A stretch of DNA of 64,000 nt from Candidatus Defluviibacterium haderslevense (lineage in GTDB: Bacteria > Bacteroidota > Bacteroidia > Chitinophagales > Saprospiraceae), in the NCBI GenBank assembly GCA_016712225.1, contig JADJRL010000003.1:2865501-2929500 (forward strand). The letters run 5' to 3'. The translations under genes were made by a program, and so were the position numbers. The notes beneath the pieces were generated by a model. It worked only from the letters and a program-made list of their open reading frames with translations. It made no database searches and had not been told where the DNA came from. Numbering within the stretch: position 1 is the stretch's first letter; each line of letters opens with the position of its first letter. Below, one piece after another: positions 34,404-40,573 of the stretch.

Positions 34404-35354
34404 TTATTGAGCTGTTTCATGGAATTTACCCATTTTAGAATATTTTTCGATCCTTAGTGTGACTCTGGCATCTGGATCCATTGGTATTAATTCCTCTAAG
34501 GTAGCTTTGATGTGTTTTTTGAGTGTTTTGGCCATTGCCTCGTGATCTGCGTGTGCTCCGCCGACTGGTTCTTTGAGAATCCCATCAATAAGTCCAAAGG
34601 ATTCCATATGATCTGCTGTTAATTTAAGGGCTTCTGCTGCGGTTTCTTTAAATTCCCAACTTCTCCATAAAATCGAGGAACAAGATTCAGGGGAAATGAC
34701 TGAATACCAGGTATTTTCGAGCATAAAAACCCGATCTCCGACACCAATTCCCAATGCTCCACCGGAAGCACCTTCTCCAATGATATAACAGATAATAGGT
34801 ACTTTCAACTGCGCCATTTCAAAAAGATTTCGAGCGATAGCTTCTGCCTGTCCACGTTCTTCAGCTTCTATCCCTGGAAACGCCCCTGGAGTATCAATAA
34901 AAGTAATGACGGGCAATCCAAAGCGTTCAGCCAGCTTCATAAGTCGCAACGCCTTGCGATATCCCTCAGGGTTGGGCATTCCGAAATTTCTAAATTGCCG
35001 TTGTTTGGTTGAATTACCTTTTTGGTGGCCAATGATTACGCATGAAAGATTGTCGATTTGTGCCAGGCCGCCAACAATAGCTTTATCATCCTTGAAGTTC
35101 CGATCACCATGGAGCTCTATAAATTTTTTACAAATGAGGCTGGTGTAGTTTAGGGTATAAGGACGCTCCGGATGTCTGGATAATTGTACCCGTTGCCAGC
35201 CTGTAAGATTGGAATATATTTCCTTTCGCTTTGTTTTTATTCGCAATTCGAGTTCGGATATTTGATCTGACATATCGATATTTCCTTCCAAAGCTATCTT
35301 TTTGACTTGTTCCAGCTGGTCAAACAACACTTCCAGTGGTTTTTCAAATTCCAT
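34404..35354 (-). CDS. accA: Acetyl-CoA carboxylase carboxyltransferase subunit alpha
   Basis: The 316-aa alpha subunit (EC 6.4.1.2 with AccBCD), first committed step of fatty acid synthesis. Start at ATG 35354 gives MEFEKPLEVLFDQLEQ, the family N-terminal helix. Seen: TGWQRVQLSRHPERPYTLNY, FIELHGDRNFKDDKAIVGG, RQFRNFGMPNPEGYRKALRL, ITFIDTPGAFPGIEAEERGQ (biotin/CoA site) and EGASGGALGIGVGD. It is 11 bp before dapA and likely cotranscribed. Confidence 0.95.
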   Translation of the reverse strand: MEFEKPLEVLFDQLEQVKKIALEGNIDMSDQISELELRIKTKRKEIYSNLTGWQRVQLSRHPERPYTLNYTSLICKKFIELHGDRNFKDDKAIVGGLAQIDNLSCVIIGHQKGNSTKQRQFRNFGMPNPEGYRKALRLMKLAERFGLPVITFIDTPGAFPGIEAEERGQAEAIARNLFEMAQLKVPIICYIIGEGASGGALGIGVGDRVFMLENTWYSVISPESCSSILWRSWEFKETAAEALKLTADHMESFGLIDGILKEPVGGAHADHEAMAKTLKKHIKATLEELIPMDPDARVTLRIEKYSKMGKFHETAQ

Positions 35355-35508
35355 AAATATCATAATATCAGCAGTTTAAAGCTATAAGCTTGTAATAAAA
35401 AGGGATTTTCTAAAACGAAGCTAAATTAGTACTTTGTGATACTTGGTGTATTCAAAACCAGGAATTAATTTTTTTTATAAAATATCTAGATTTTATAAAT
35501 AAGATGCT

Positions 35509-35516
35509 TACTTTTG
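35509..35516 (+). promoter_or_regulatory. Promoter -7 element of the tRNA-Asp transcript
   Basis: TACTTTTG followed by CGCTCC is the form often seen at Bacteroidota stable-RNA promoters. The start point would be near 35520, about 110 bases before the tRNA remnant and 210 before the tRNA. Confidence 0.5.
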
Positions 35517-35597
35517 CGCTCCGAATTATTTAAAAGCTTATTAAATAATAGTATTTAAAGGTTTTAAAATAGGTGGACCAACAACAAAATTTTACAA

Positions 35598-35615
35598 ATT
35601 CACCATATGGTGAAT
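35598..35615. repeat. Perfect 18-bp palindrome in the tRNA leader
   Basis: ATTCACCATATGGTGAAT is identical to its own reverse complement. It is inside the presumed tRNA leader, just before the truncated tRNA copy. Could be a protein site or a hairpin. Confidence 0.7.
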
Positions 35616-35631
35616 GTTATATAAGAATTTT

Positions 35632-35678
35632 GAATCGGTAGTTTCTAGTCTCTGCAGTAGCTTCGAAGAGACGGGATT
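35632..35678 (+). pseudogene. Truncated tRNA-Asp copy
   Basis: A copy of the tRNA-Asp 5' end with its flank: TATAAGAATTTTG and then AATCGGTAGTT, one base different from the real tRNA start at 35733. After that the anticodon arm is missing and the sequence runs on as TAGTCTCT...AGAGACGGGAT, with GTCTCT/AGAGAC pairing, similar to the 3' fragments at 36193 and 36614. So it is a tRNA with its middle lost. Confidence 0.6.
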
Positions 35679-35695
35679 AAGGAAGTAAACAGAAA

Positions 35696-35721
35696 ATTTC
35701 ATTTATATAGATAAATGAAAT
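35696..35721 (+). promoter_or_regulatory. Perfect 11-bp hairpin before tRNA-Asp
   Basis: ATTTCATTTAT at 35696-35706 and ATAAATGAAAT at 35711-35721 pair exactly around a 4-base ATAG loop. It sits between the tRNA remnant and the real tRNA, so it might separate them as an RNase processing site or a weak terminator. Confidence 0.5.
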
Positions 35722-35732
35722 ATAAGAATTTT

Positions 35733-35806
35733 GGATCGGTAGTTCAGTTGGTTAGAATGCCGCCCTGTCACGGCGGAGGTCGCGGGTTCGAGTCCCGTCC
35801 GGTCCG
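35733..35806 (+). tRNA. tRNA-Asp (GTC)
   Basis: A 74-nt cloverleaf starting GGATCGGTAGTTCAGTTGG and ending in CCGGTCCG. D-arm GTTCAGTTGGTTAGAAT, anticodon loop CTGTCAC with GTC, T-arm GCGGGTTCGAGTCCCGT. The acceptor pairs 7 of 7, with one T-G wobble (T4-G69). CCA is not encoded (the sequence continues CAT). It is the only intact tRNA in the window. Confidence 0.97.
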
Positions 35807-35813
35807 CATAAAT

Positions 35814-35846
35814 GGTCTTCTTGTGTTAACAAGAAGGCCTTTTTTG
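35814..35846 (+). terminator. Terminator after tRNA-Asp
   Basis: An 11-bp stem, 35814-35824 with 35829-35839, one T-G wobble, loop GTTA, then a T run. It ends just before the GIY-YIG start codon at 35850, so the nuclease gene would need readthrough. Confidence 0.85.
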
Positions 35847-35849
35847 TTT

Positions 35850-36116
35850 ATGGGATATTTTGTATACATTTTGAAGAATGCTACTGATGCTGAGCTTTAC
35901 AAAGGGTTCAGTGAGAATCCCTATGAACGATTAATTTATCATAACCTGGGAAAATCAACATTTACCTCCTCTAAAAAGTCATGGGAATTTATATTTCTAA
36001 AGGAATTTCCAAATAAATCAGAGGCATTAAAATTTGAGAGAAGAATAAAGAAATGGAATCGTAGGAGTTTATATAAACTCATTGAATCTTCTGAAAATTC
36101 ATTACAAAAAGAATAA
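35850..36116 (+). CDS. GIY-YIG nuclease family protein, copy 1
   Basis: An 88-aa single-domain nuclease. The longer frame (from 35715) is false: it runs through the tRNA. The start is ATG 35850, giving MGYFVYILKN (GIY = VYI). Next come ELYKGFSENPYERLIYHN (YIG = YKG; the catalytic Arg in YERL; His) and KFERRIKKW (the catalytic Glu). The order of Tyr, Tyr, Arg, His and Glu is complete, so the fold should be able to cut DNA or RNA, although the Ile of YIG is Lys. No DNA-binding domain is fused. It begins 4 bases after the tRNA terminator's T-run. Confidence 0.85.
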   Translation: MGYFVYILKNATDAELYKGFSENPYERLIYHNLGKSTFTSSKKSWEFIFLKEFPNKSEALKFERRIKKWNRRSLYKLIESSENSLQKE

Positions 36117-36192
36117 AAGTCATAATAATAATTTCAGCCTTTAATTATTTAGGCCAAAGTTTATGTTTAATATAATTTATGCAAAATGATAT

Positions 36193-36232
36193 GGGTTCGA
36201 GTCTCTCGTCGAAGAATGAGACGAGATCCGCA
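36193..36232 (+). pseudogene. tRNA-Asp 3' fragment, unit 2
   Basis: A 40-bp piece starting GGGTTCGAGTC (the tRNA T-arm) and ending GATCCGCA. Between them, CCGTCCG is replaced by a TCTCGTC/GACGAGA hairpin. There is no D- or anticodon-arm. The same 40 bp recur exactly at 36614-36653. Confidence 0.75.
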
Positions 36233-36237
36233 TAAAT

Positions 36238-36270
36238 GGTCTTCTTGTGTTAACAAGAAGGCCTTTTTTG
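36238..36270 (+). terminator. Terminator hairpin, unit 2
   Basis: Exact copy of the 35814-35846 hairpin, shifted 424 bp: an 11-bp stem, GTTA loop and T run. Confidence 0.8.
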
Positions 36271-36273
36271 TTT

Positions 36274-36540
36274 ATGGGATATTTTGTATACATTTTGAAG
36301 AATGCTACTGATGCTGAGCTTTACAAAGGGTTCAGTGAGAATCCCTATGAACGATTAATTTATCATAACCTGGGAAAATCAACATTTACCTCCTCTAAAA
36401 AGTCATGGGAATTTATATTTCTAAAGGAATTTCCAAATAAATCAGAAGCATTAAAATTTGAGAGAAGAATAAAGAAATGGAATCGTAGGAGTTTATATAA
36501 ACTCATTGAATCTTCTGAAAATTCATTACAAAAAGAATAA
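36274..36540 (+). CDS. GIY-YIG nuclease family protein, copy 2
   Basis: An 88-aa protein identical to copy 1 (35850-36116), with one synonymous base change (GAA for GAG at the Glu of SEA). The start at ATG 36274 is in the same place after the hairpin T run; the 9-residue upstream extension is an artefact of the terminator. All GIY-YIG positions are intact. Near-identity over gene, terminator and tail argues for recent duplication or gene conversion. Confidence 0.85.
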   Translation: MGYFVYILKNATDAELYKGFSENPYERLIYHNLGKSTFTSSKKSWEFIFLKEFPNKSEALKFERRIKKWNRRSLYKLIESSENSLQKE

Positions 36541-36613
36541 AAGTCATAATAATAATTTCAGCCATTAATCATTTTGGGCAAATTTTATATAAAAACTCGG
36601 CAAGATGATATTT

Positions 36614-36653
36614 GGGTTCGAGTCTCTCGTCGAAGAATGAGACGAGATCCGCA
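36614..36653 (+). pseudogene. tRNA-Asp 3' fragment, unit 3
   Basis: Exact repeat of the 40-bp fragment at 36193-36232 (GGGTTCGAGTC to GATCCGCA). It is followed by a different terminator sequence that keeps the hairpin shape. Confidence 0.75.
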
Positions 36654-36655
36654 GA

Positions 36656-36686
36656 AGCCTTCCTTGGAAACAAGGGAGACTTTTTT
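36656..36686 (+). terminator. Terminator hairpin, unit 3
   Basis: AGCCTTCCTTG (36656-36666), loop GAAA, CAAGGGAGACT (36671-36681), then a T run. Most bases differ from units 1 and 2, but 10 of 11 pairs still form, so the structure is kept while the sequence has changed. Confidence 0.75.
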
Positions 36687-36690
36687 GTTT

Positions 36691-36905
36691 ATGGGATATT
36701 TAGGCAACATATTAGAGAATGCCTACAGATAATGAACACTACAAAGGGTTCAGTTAAAATCACTGTCAACAGATTATATTCTTGGTAAATTTGCAATTGC
36801 GTTTACTTAAAAATCATTGGAAATTAAATTTCCAAAGGAATTTCAAAGTAAAACTGACTCATTTAAATTTGTGATAATAGTATTGAAATGGAATTATGTT
36901 AACTG
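36691..36905 (+). pseudogene. GIY-YIG nuclease, decayed copy 3
   Basis: Begins ATGGGATATTTAGGC, like the intact copies, but a stop comes after 13 codons (MGYLGNILENAYR) and the frame shifts. Homology to the intact genes can still be followed by eye (ACAAAGGGTTCAGT, CCAAAGGAATTTC, TTGAAATGGAA). It is a clear pseudogene at the end of the array. Confidence 0.75.
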
Positions 36906-37062
36906 TAAGTTTGATATGTATAGACTTTGTTTTTTGTAGTATATTTTATAGATACAGTATTGTATGGATCAAAAAAAATACTGGTTTAGATTTAAACTTA
37001 CAAAAGAATTAATTTATCTATATTTGATAATTATTAAGTAATTAATACTAACGCTCTTTAAA

Positions 37063-38586
37063 ATGAAAAAAGTAAATTCATTCCTCCAAATATGTTTTGC
37101 ATTATTGTATAGTATTAACACAGCAGACGCCCAATCTTTATCTATTTTTTCAAATACCTACATTCCTGAAGTGAGGATCACTATTCCTAAAGACTCTTTT
37201 GATGTTTTATTAAGTGAACTTTATTCAGATTATTATTTTAAGGCCGCAGTGAACTTTAATTATCCCAATGGCGGGGATAGAATGGAATCGGTGGGACTTC
37301 GGTTGAGGGGAAATTCTTCCCGAAAATCTGCGAAGAAATCATTCAAAATTTCATTCAATGAATTTATCAAGGGAGCAGAATACCAGGGTGTTAAAAAATT
37401 GAATTTTAACGCACAGGTCAATGATCCCAGTTTGATTCGTGAAAAATTATTTTATGATTGTTGGAAACAATTTGGATTGCCGGAGCGAAGAACTTCATTC
37501 GTTAAATTGTTTGTCAATAATGAATATTATGGTTTATATACTTGCCTTGAAGAAATTGATAAGAATTGGTTACAGAAAAACTTTAATGATAATAATGGCA
37601 ATTTGTATAAATGTACCTATCCGGCAGATTTAGTAAGTAAAGGTACAGATCCGAATATTTATAAAACCATCATGAGTTCGGCAACAACAGGAGGCAGAGC
37701 TTATGAATTACAAACGAATAAGACGGCTGATAATTACTCGGATTTGGCTCAATTGATAGCATTAATTAATAAAAGTTCAGACAACCTATTTGTCAAAGAA
37801 ATAAATGCTGCATTGAATGTAAAGCATTTTTTAAAAGCCTATGCATTAGAAGTCATGTGTGGTCATTGGGATGATTATGGATACAATAAGAATAATTATT
37901 TTCTTTATCATGATAGTACTACCTTGAAATTTAATTTTGTAAGTTATGATGCAGATAATACATTTGGAATTGATTGGGTCGGTGTGGATTGGGCGGTAAG
38001 AGATCATCGGAAATGGTATAATACGAAGTCTAATGAGAAACGACCACTTATTTCTAAATTATTAGCAGTTGCAGAGTTTAATCAACTATATGTAAAGTAT
38101 TTGGATACATTAGCCAATCAAATATTATTGCCGAGTCGAATCTTTCCTTATATTGATTCCTTACACCTTTTCATTACTCCGGCTGCTGAGTTGGATTTGT
38201 ATAGGACCTATGATTATCAATACACGATTAAAAATTTTCATGATGCATTGAACATTGCCATAGACGGTCATACACCTTATGGTATTAAACCATTTATTGA
38301 AAAAAGAAGACAAACCTATTTTTTGCATGTTGGCATTCAATCGGTTGCTAATGAAATTAATATCGAATCTTATCCCAATCCCTGTCATGATTTCATTTAT
38401 TTAAAGTGTGATCAACTAATCAAATCTTATATTTTGTATAATGGCCAAGGGCAAGAAATGAAAAGTGCAATAGGTCATTCCAATGAGGTAAAAATTGTGT
38501 TGGATGGCTTGCAGGATGGAATTTATTTTATTAAAACAATAAATCATTTGAATCAAATTCAAGTTATTAAAATGATTAAAAAATAA
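37063..38586 (+). CDS. CotH-kinase-like protein with T9SS sorting domain
   Basis: A 507-aa secreted protein. Signal (ICFALLYSINTADAQ). The CotH core shows RLRGNSSRKSAKKSFKISFN, then KKLNFNAQVNDPSLIREKLF, then FVNNEYYGLYTCLEEIDKNWL, then GHWDDYGYNKNNYFLYHD and SYDADNTFGIDW (the Asp pair that binds metal in spore-coat kinases). A type A sorting domain ends it (YPNPCHDFIYLKCDQ, LQDGIYFIKTINH). CotH kinases phosphorylate secreted proteins; if this is active, it would modify surface proteins outside the cell. The activity here is inferred. Confidence 0.85.
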   Translation: MKKVNSFLQICFALLYSINTADAQSLSIFSNTYIPEVRITIPKDSFDVLLSELYSDYYFKAAVNFNYPNGGDRMESVGLRLRGNSSRKSAKKSFKISFNEFIKGAEYQGVKKLNFNAQVNDPSLIREKLFYDCWKQFGLPERRTSFVKLFVNNEYYGLYTCLEEIDKNWLQKNFNDNNGNLYKCTYPADLVSKGTDPNIYKTIMSSATTGGRAYELQTNKTADNYSDLAQLIALINKSSDNLFVKEINAALNVKHFLKAYALEVMCGHWDDYGYNKNNYFLYHDSTTLKFNFVSYDADNTFGIDWVGVDWAVRDHRKWYNTKSNEKRPLISKLLAVAEFNQLYVKYLDTLANQILLPSRIFPYIDSLHLFITPAAELDLYRTYDYQYTIKNFHDALNIAIDGHTPYGIKPFIEKRRQTYFLHVGIQSVANEINIESYPNPCHDFIYLKCDQLIKSYILYNGQGQEMKSAIGHSNEVKIVLDGLQDGIYFIKTINHLNQIQVIKMIKK

Positions 38587-38648
38587 TCATAAAAATTAAA
38601 ATGTAAATTAATATACTTTCATTTTTTTTATTTAAAATTTATTTTTAA

Positions 38649-38674
38649 TTTCAAGGGTTTAAACCCTATTGAAA
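38649..38674. promoter_or_regulatory. Palindrome GGGTTTAAACCC upstream of unknown gene
   Basis: TTTCAA-GGGTTTAAACCC-TA-TTGAAA: a 14-bp perfect palindrome (38654-38667) inside a longer stem. A similar GGGTTTAAACC lies at 39238-39248, just after the gene. Operator or terminator of the CotH gene. Confidence 0.5.
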
Positions 38675-38711
38675 GGGGATATTTCCTCTGGAAACGGACG
38701 TCCATGACAAT

Positions 38712-38733
38712 TAGTTTTGTGAAATTATTTCAC
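38712..38733 (+). promoter_or_regulatory. -7 element and overlapping palindrome of 38751 gene
   Basis: TAGTTTTG (38712-38719) is a perfect -7 box. GTGAAAT-T-ATTTCAC (38719-38733) is a perfect 15-bp palindrome placed on the start-site region, as an operator would be. A weak CTG -33 lies 21 bases upstream. Confidence 0.55.
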
Positions 38734-38750
38734 TTTTAAAAATTAAAATT

Positions 38751-39221
38751 ATGAGTAGTCTAAGTATTCCGGCATTTCACATTTCTGATAAAAGTAAAGT
38801 TAAAGGAGGCGCAGATATTTTTATTGCAAGTCGACAAGATGCATTGAGTTCAGGAGTGTTTTCAATCAAAATTTCTGCACAATTTGATCCATCAGTTGAT
38901 CTTTATCCAGTGGGTTCATTATTTATTAAAGTTGATCTAAGTGATGGAACTAAAGGTTCATTTAAAGCAACCAGCATTGAGTTGATCAATTCTTATGGAA
39001 AGCATAATCCAACAGTATATTTAACAGGTCAATGTGCAGATGATACGCAACCTGATGCACTTGGTTGTAGGTATTGGGTCATGATTGCTAATAACAAATC
39101 AGCACAACAAAGTGGTACTCCGGATATTGTGGGTTTTGCTATTCACGACCGCAATGGTTCACGTATCGCATATGGAACCGGGCCTGTAAAATCAGGTGAT
39201 ATCGAAGTTGCACCTAAGTAA
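38751..39221 (+). CDS. Unknown soluble protein, 156 aa
   Basis: No signal or membrane segment, so probably cytosolic. The sequence is beta-rich and Gly/Ser-rich (VKGGADIFIASRQDALSSGVFSI; SLFIKVDLSDGTKGSFKAT; YWVMIANNKSAQQSGTPDIVGFAIHDRNG) and holds two Cys (CADD, LGCRYW). I do not recognise the family; the ending IAYGTGPVKSGDIEVAPK has no known match for me. It is flanked by GGTTTAAACC palindromes and has a well-formed promoter and operator-like site, so it is likely regulated and expressed. Function not assigned. Confidence 0.7.
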   Translation: MSSLSIPAFHISDKSKVKGGADIFIASRQDALSSGVFSIKISAQFDPSVDLYPVGSLFIKVDLSDGTKGSFKATSIELINSYGKHNPTVYLTGQCADDTQPDALGCRYWVMIANNKSAQQSGTPDIVGFAIHDRNGSRIAYGTGPVKSGDIEVAPK

Positions 39222-39326
39222 AGATAGGGTCGGTTTAGGGTTTAAACCATGATTGAATGTATGGGTTTCATTCAGTCTGTTTTCCTTAAATTTTCGTATT
39301 TTGCACCCTATTAGCTAGCTCTTAAG

Positions 39327-40529
39327 GTGCAAAAATCATTTGTTTTTATTTTTATTACGGTATTAATTGACGTCATAGGATTGGGTATTATTATACCCAT
39401 TCTTCCTGATTTAATCATGAATTTGACGAATACTGATTTAGCCACTGCTTCAAAGTATTCAGGCTGGATGGCAGCTTGTTATGCCGTTATGCTGTTCGTT
39501 TGTGCGCCAATAATGGGTGCTTTGAGTGACCAATATGGACGAAGACCTATATTGTTGATTTCACTTTTCTTCTTTGGTCTTGATTATGTCTTACAAGGTT
39601 TTGCACCTTCTTTGTCCTGGCTGTTTGTGGGTAGAATTATAGCAGGGATAACCGGCGCTTCCTTTTCTACTGCCAGTGCATTCATTTCAGACCTAAGTAC
39701 ACCGGACAAGAAAGCTCAGAATTTTGGGATAATAGGTGCTGCTTTTGGTTTAGGATTTATCATAGGTCCTATGTTAGGAGGTATATTAGGTAATTATGGG
39801 CTGCGCGTTCCGTTTTTCGGATCAGCCATACTTGCAGGAGTTAATTTGATTTTTGGATACTTTATCTTGCCCGAATCCTTAAAAAAAGAAAACAGAAGGG
39901 TATTCGATTGGCGTAGAGCTAATCCTATTGGAACCTTACGGGTATTGACCAAATACTCAGTTCTTAAAAGTTTTCTGTTAATATTGGTATTGGTCTATAT
40001 TGCACATTATTCTTTACAAAGTACGTGGTCCTTTTATACCATGTATAAATTTAAATGGGATCATAAAATGGTGGGCTATTCATTGGCTTTTGTGGGATTA
40101 ATGATGGCCATCGTACAAGGTGGGTTGACCCGAATTATTATCCCAAGATTGGGACAAAATAAATCTATTTATTTGGGTCTAATCTTAGCTTCAACAGGTT
40201 ATTTGGCATATGCCTTTGCGCCCAATGGGTGGTCTATGTACGTGATTATGATTCCCTTTTCAATAAGTGGAATCAGTGGTCCATCTATACAAGGTTTAAT
40301 TGCTAATCAAGTACCTGCTAATGGTCAGGGTGAATTACAGGGTGGCATGACTGCCTTAATGTGTTTAACTTCTATCATTGGTCCGTTAATTATGACTAAA
40401 CTATTCAATTCCTGTACTGAAGTAAACGCATTTGTATTTTTTCCAGGTGCACCATTTTTTATGGCGTTCTTACTTACTGGAATCGCGCTTTTTTTAACTG
40501 TTAGATTGTTATCAAAACCTATAGAGTAA
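39327..40529 (+). CDS. MFS efflux transporter, TetA-like
   Basis: A 400-aa transporter with 12 hydrophobic segments. The start is GTG at 39327 (reads MQKSFVFIF). Seen: the motif A loop GALSDQYGRRPILLIS and DVIGLGIIIPILPDLI with the TetA-type Asp in helix 1, then VGRIIAGITGASFSTASAFISDL and the motif C-like GLGFIIGPMLGGILG. This is the TCR/Tet family; the substrate cannot be read from the sequence, so tetracycline efflux is not claimed. It stands alone on the plus strand. Confidence 0.85.
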   Translation: MQKSFVFIFITVLIDVIGLGIIIPILPDLIMNLTNTDLATASKYSGWMAACYAVMLFVCAPIMGALSDQYGRRPILLISLFFFGLDYVLQGFAPSLSWLFVGRIIAGITGASFSTASAFISDLSTPDKKAQNFGIIGAAFGLGFIIGPMLGGILGNYGLRVPFFGSAILAGVNLIFGYFILPESLKKENRRVFDWRRANPIGTLRVLTKYSVLKSFLLILVLVYIAHYSLQSTWSFYTMYKFKWDHKMVGYSLAFVGLMMAIVQGGLTRIIIPRLGQNKSIYLGLILASTGYLAYAFAPNGWSMYVIMIPFSISGISGPSIQGLIANQVPANGQGELQGGMTALMCLTSIIGPLIMTKLFNSCTEVNAFVFFPGAPFFMAFLLTGIALFLTVRLLSKPIE

Positions 40530-40573
40530 AAATGATATTTATTTTTTAAACTTACATTTTTTAATAAGCAATT

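Larger units (their letters stand above)
35786..36905 (+). repeat. Tandem array: three tRNA-end plus GIY-YIG units
   Basis: Units of about 420 bp, each made of a tRNA-Asp 3' end or fragment, a terminator hairpin, a GIY-YIG reading frame and an AAGTCATAATAATAATTTC tail. Bases 35803-36139 and 36227-36563 (337 bp, offset 424) differ at one base that I could see (GAG/GAA, synonymous). Unit 3 (36614 on, offset about 417 at the gene start) is diverged and its gene is broken. Seen directly; the mechanism is not. Confidence 0.85.

Noticed and set aside
35715..35849. N-terminal extension of the first GIY-YIG protein through the tRNA
   Set aside because: The frame runs through the tRNA-Asp gene and its terminator, so the 45 extra residues are an artefact; the start is 35850.
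35509..36905. The tRNA-Asp and GIY-YIG array as the end of an integrated prophage or integrative element
   Set aside because: There is no integrase, excisionase or phage gene near it, only fragments and nuclease genes.
39327..40529. The MFS transporter as a tetracycline resistance gene
   Set aside because: The fold is TetA-like, but the substrate cannot be told by eye and no TetR-type regulator is next to it.
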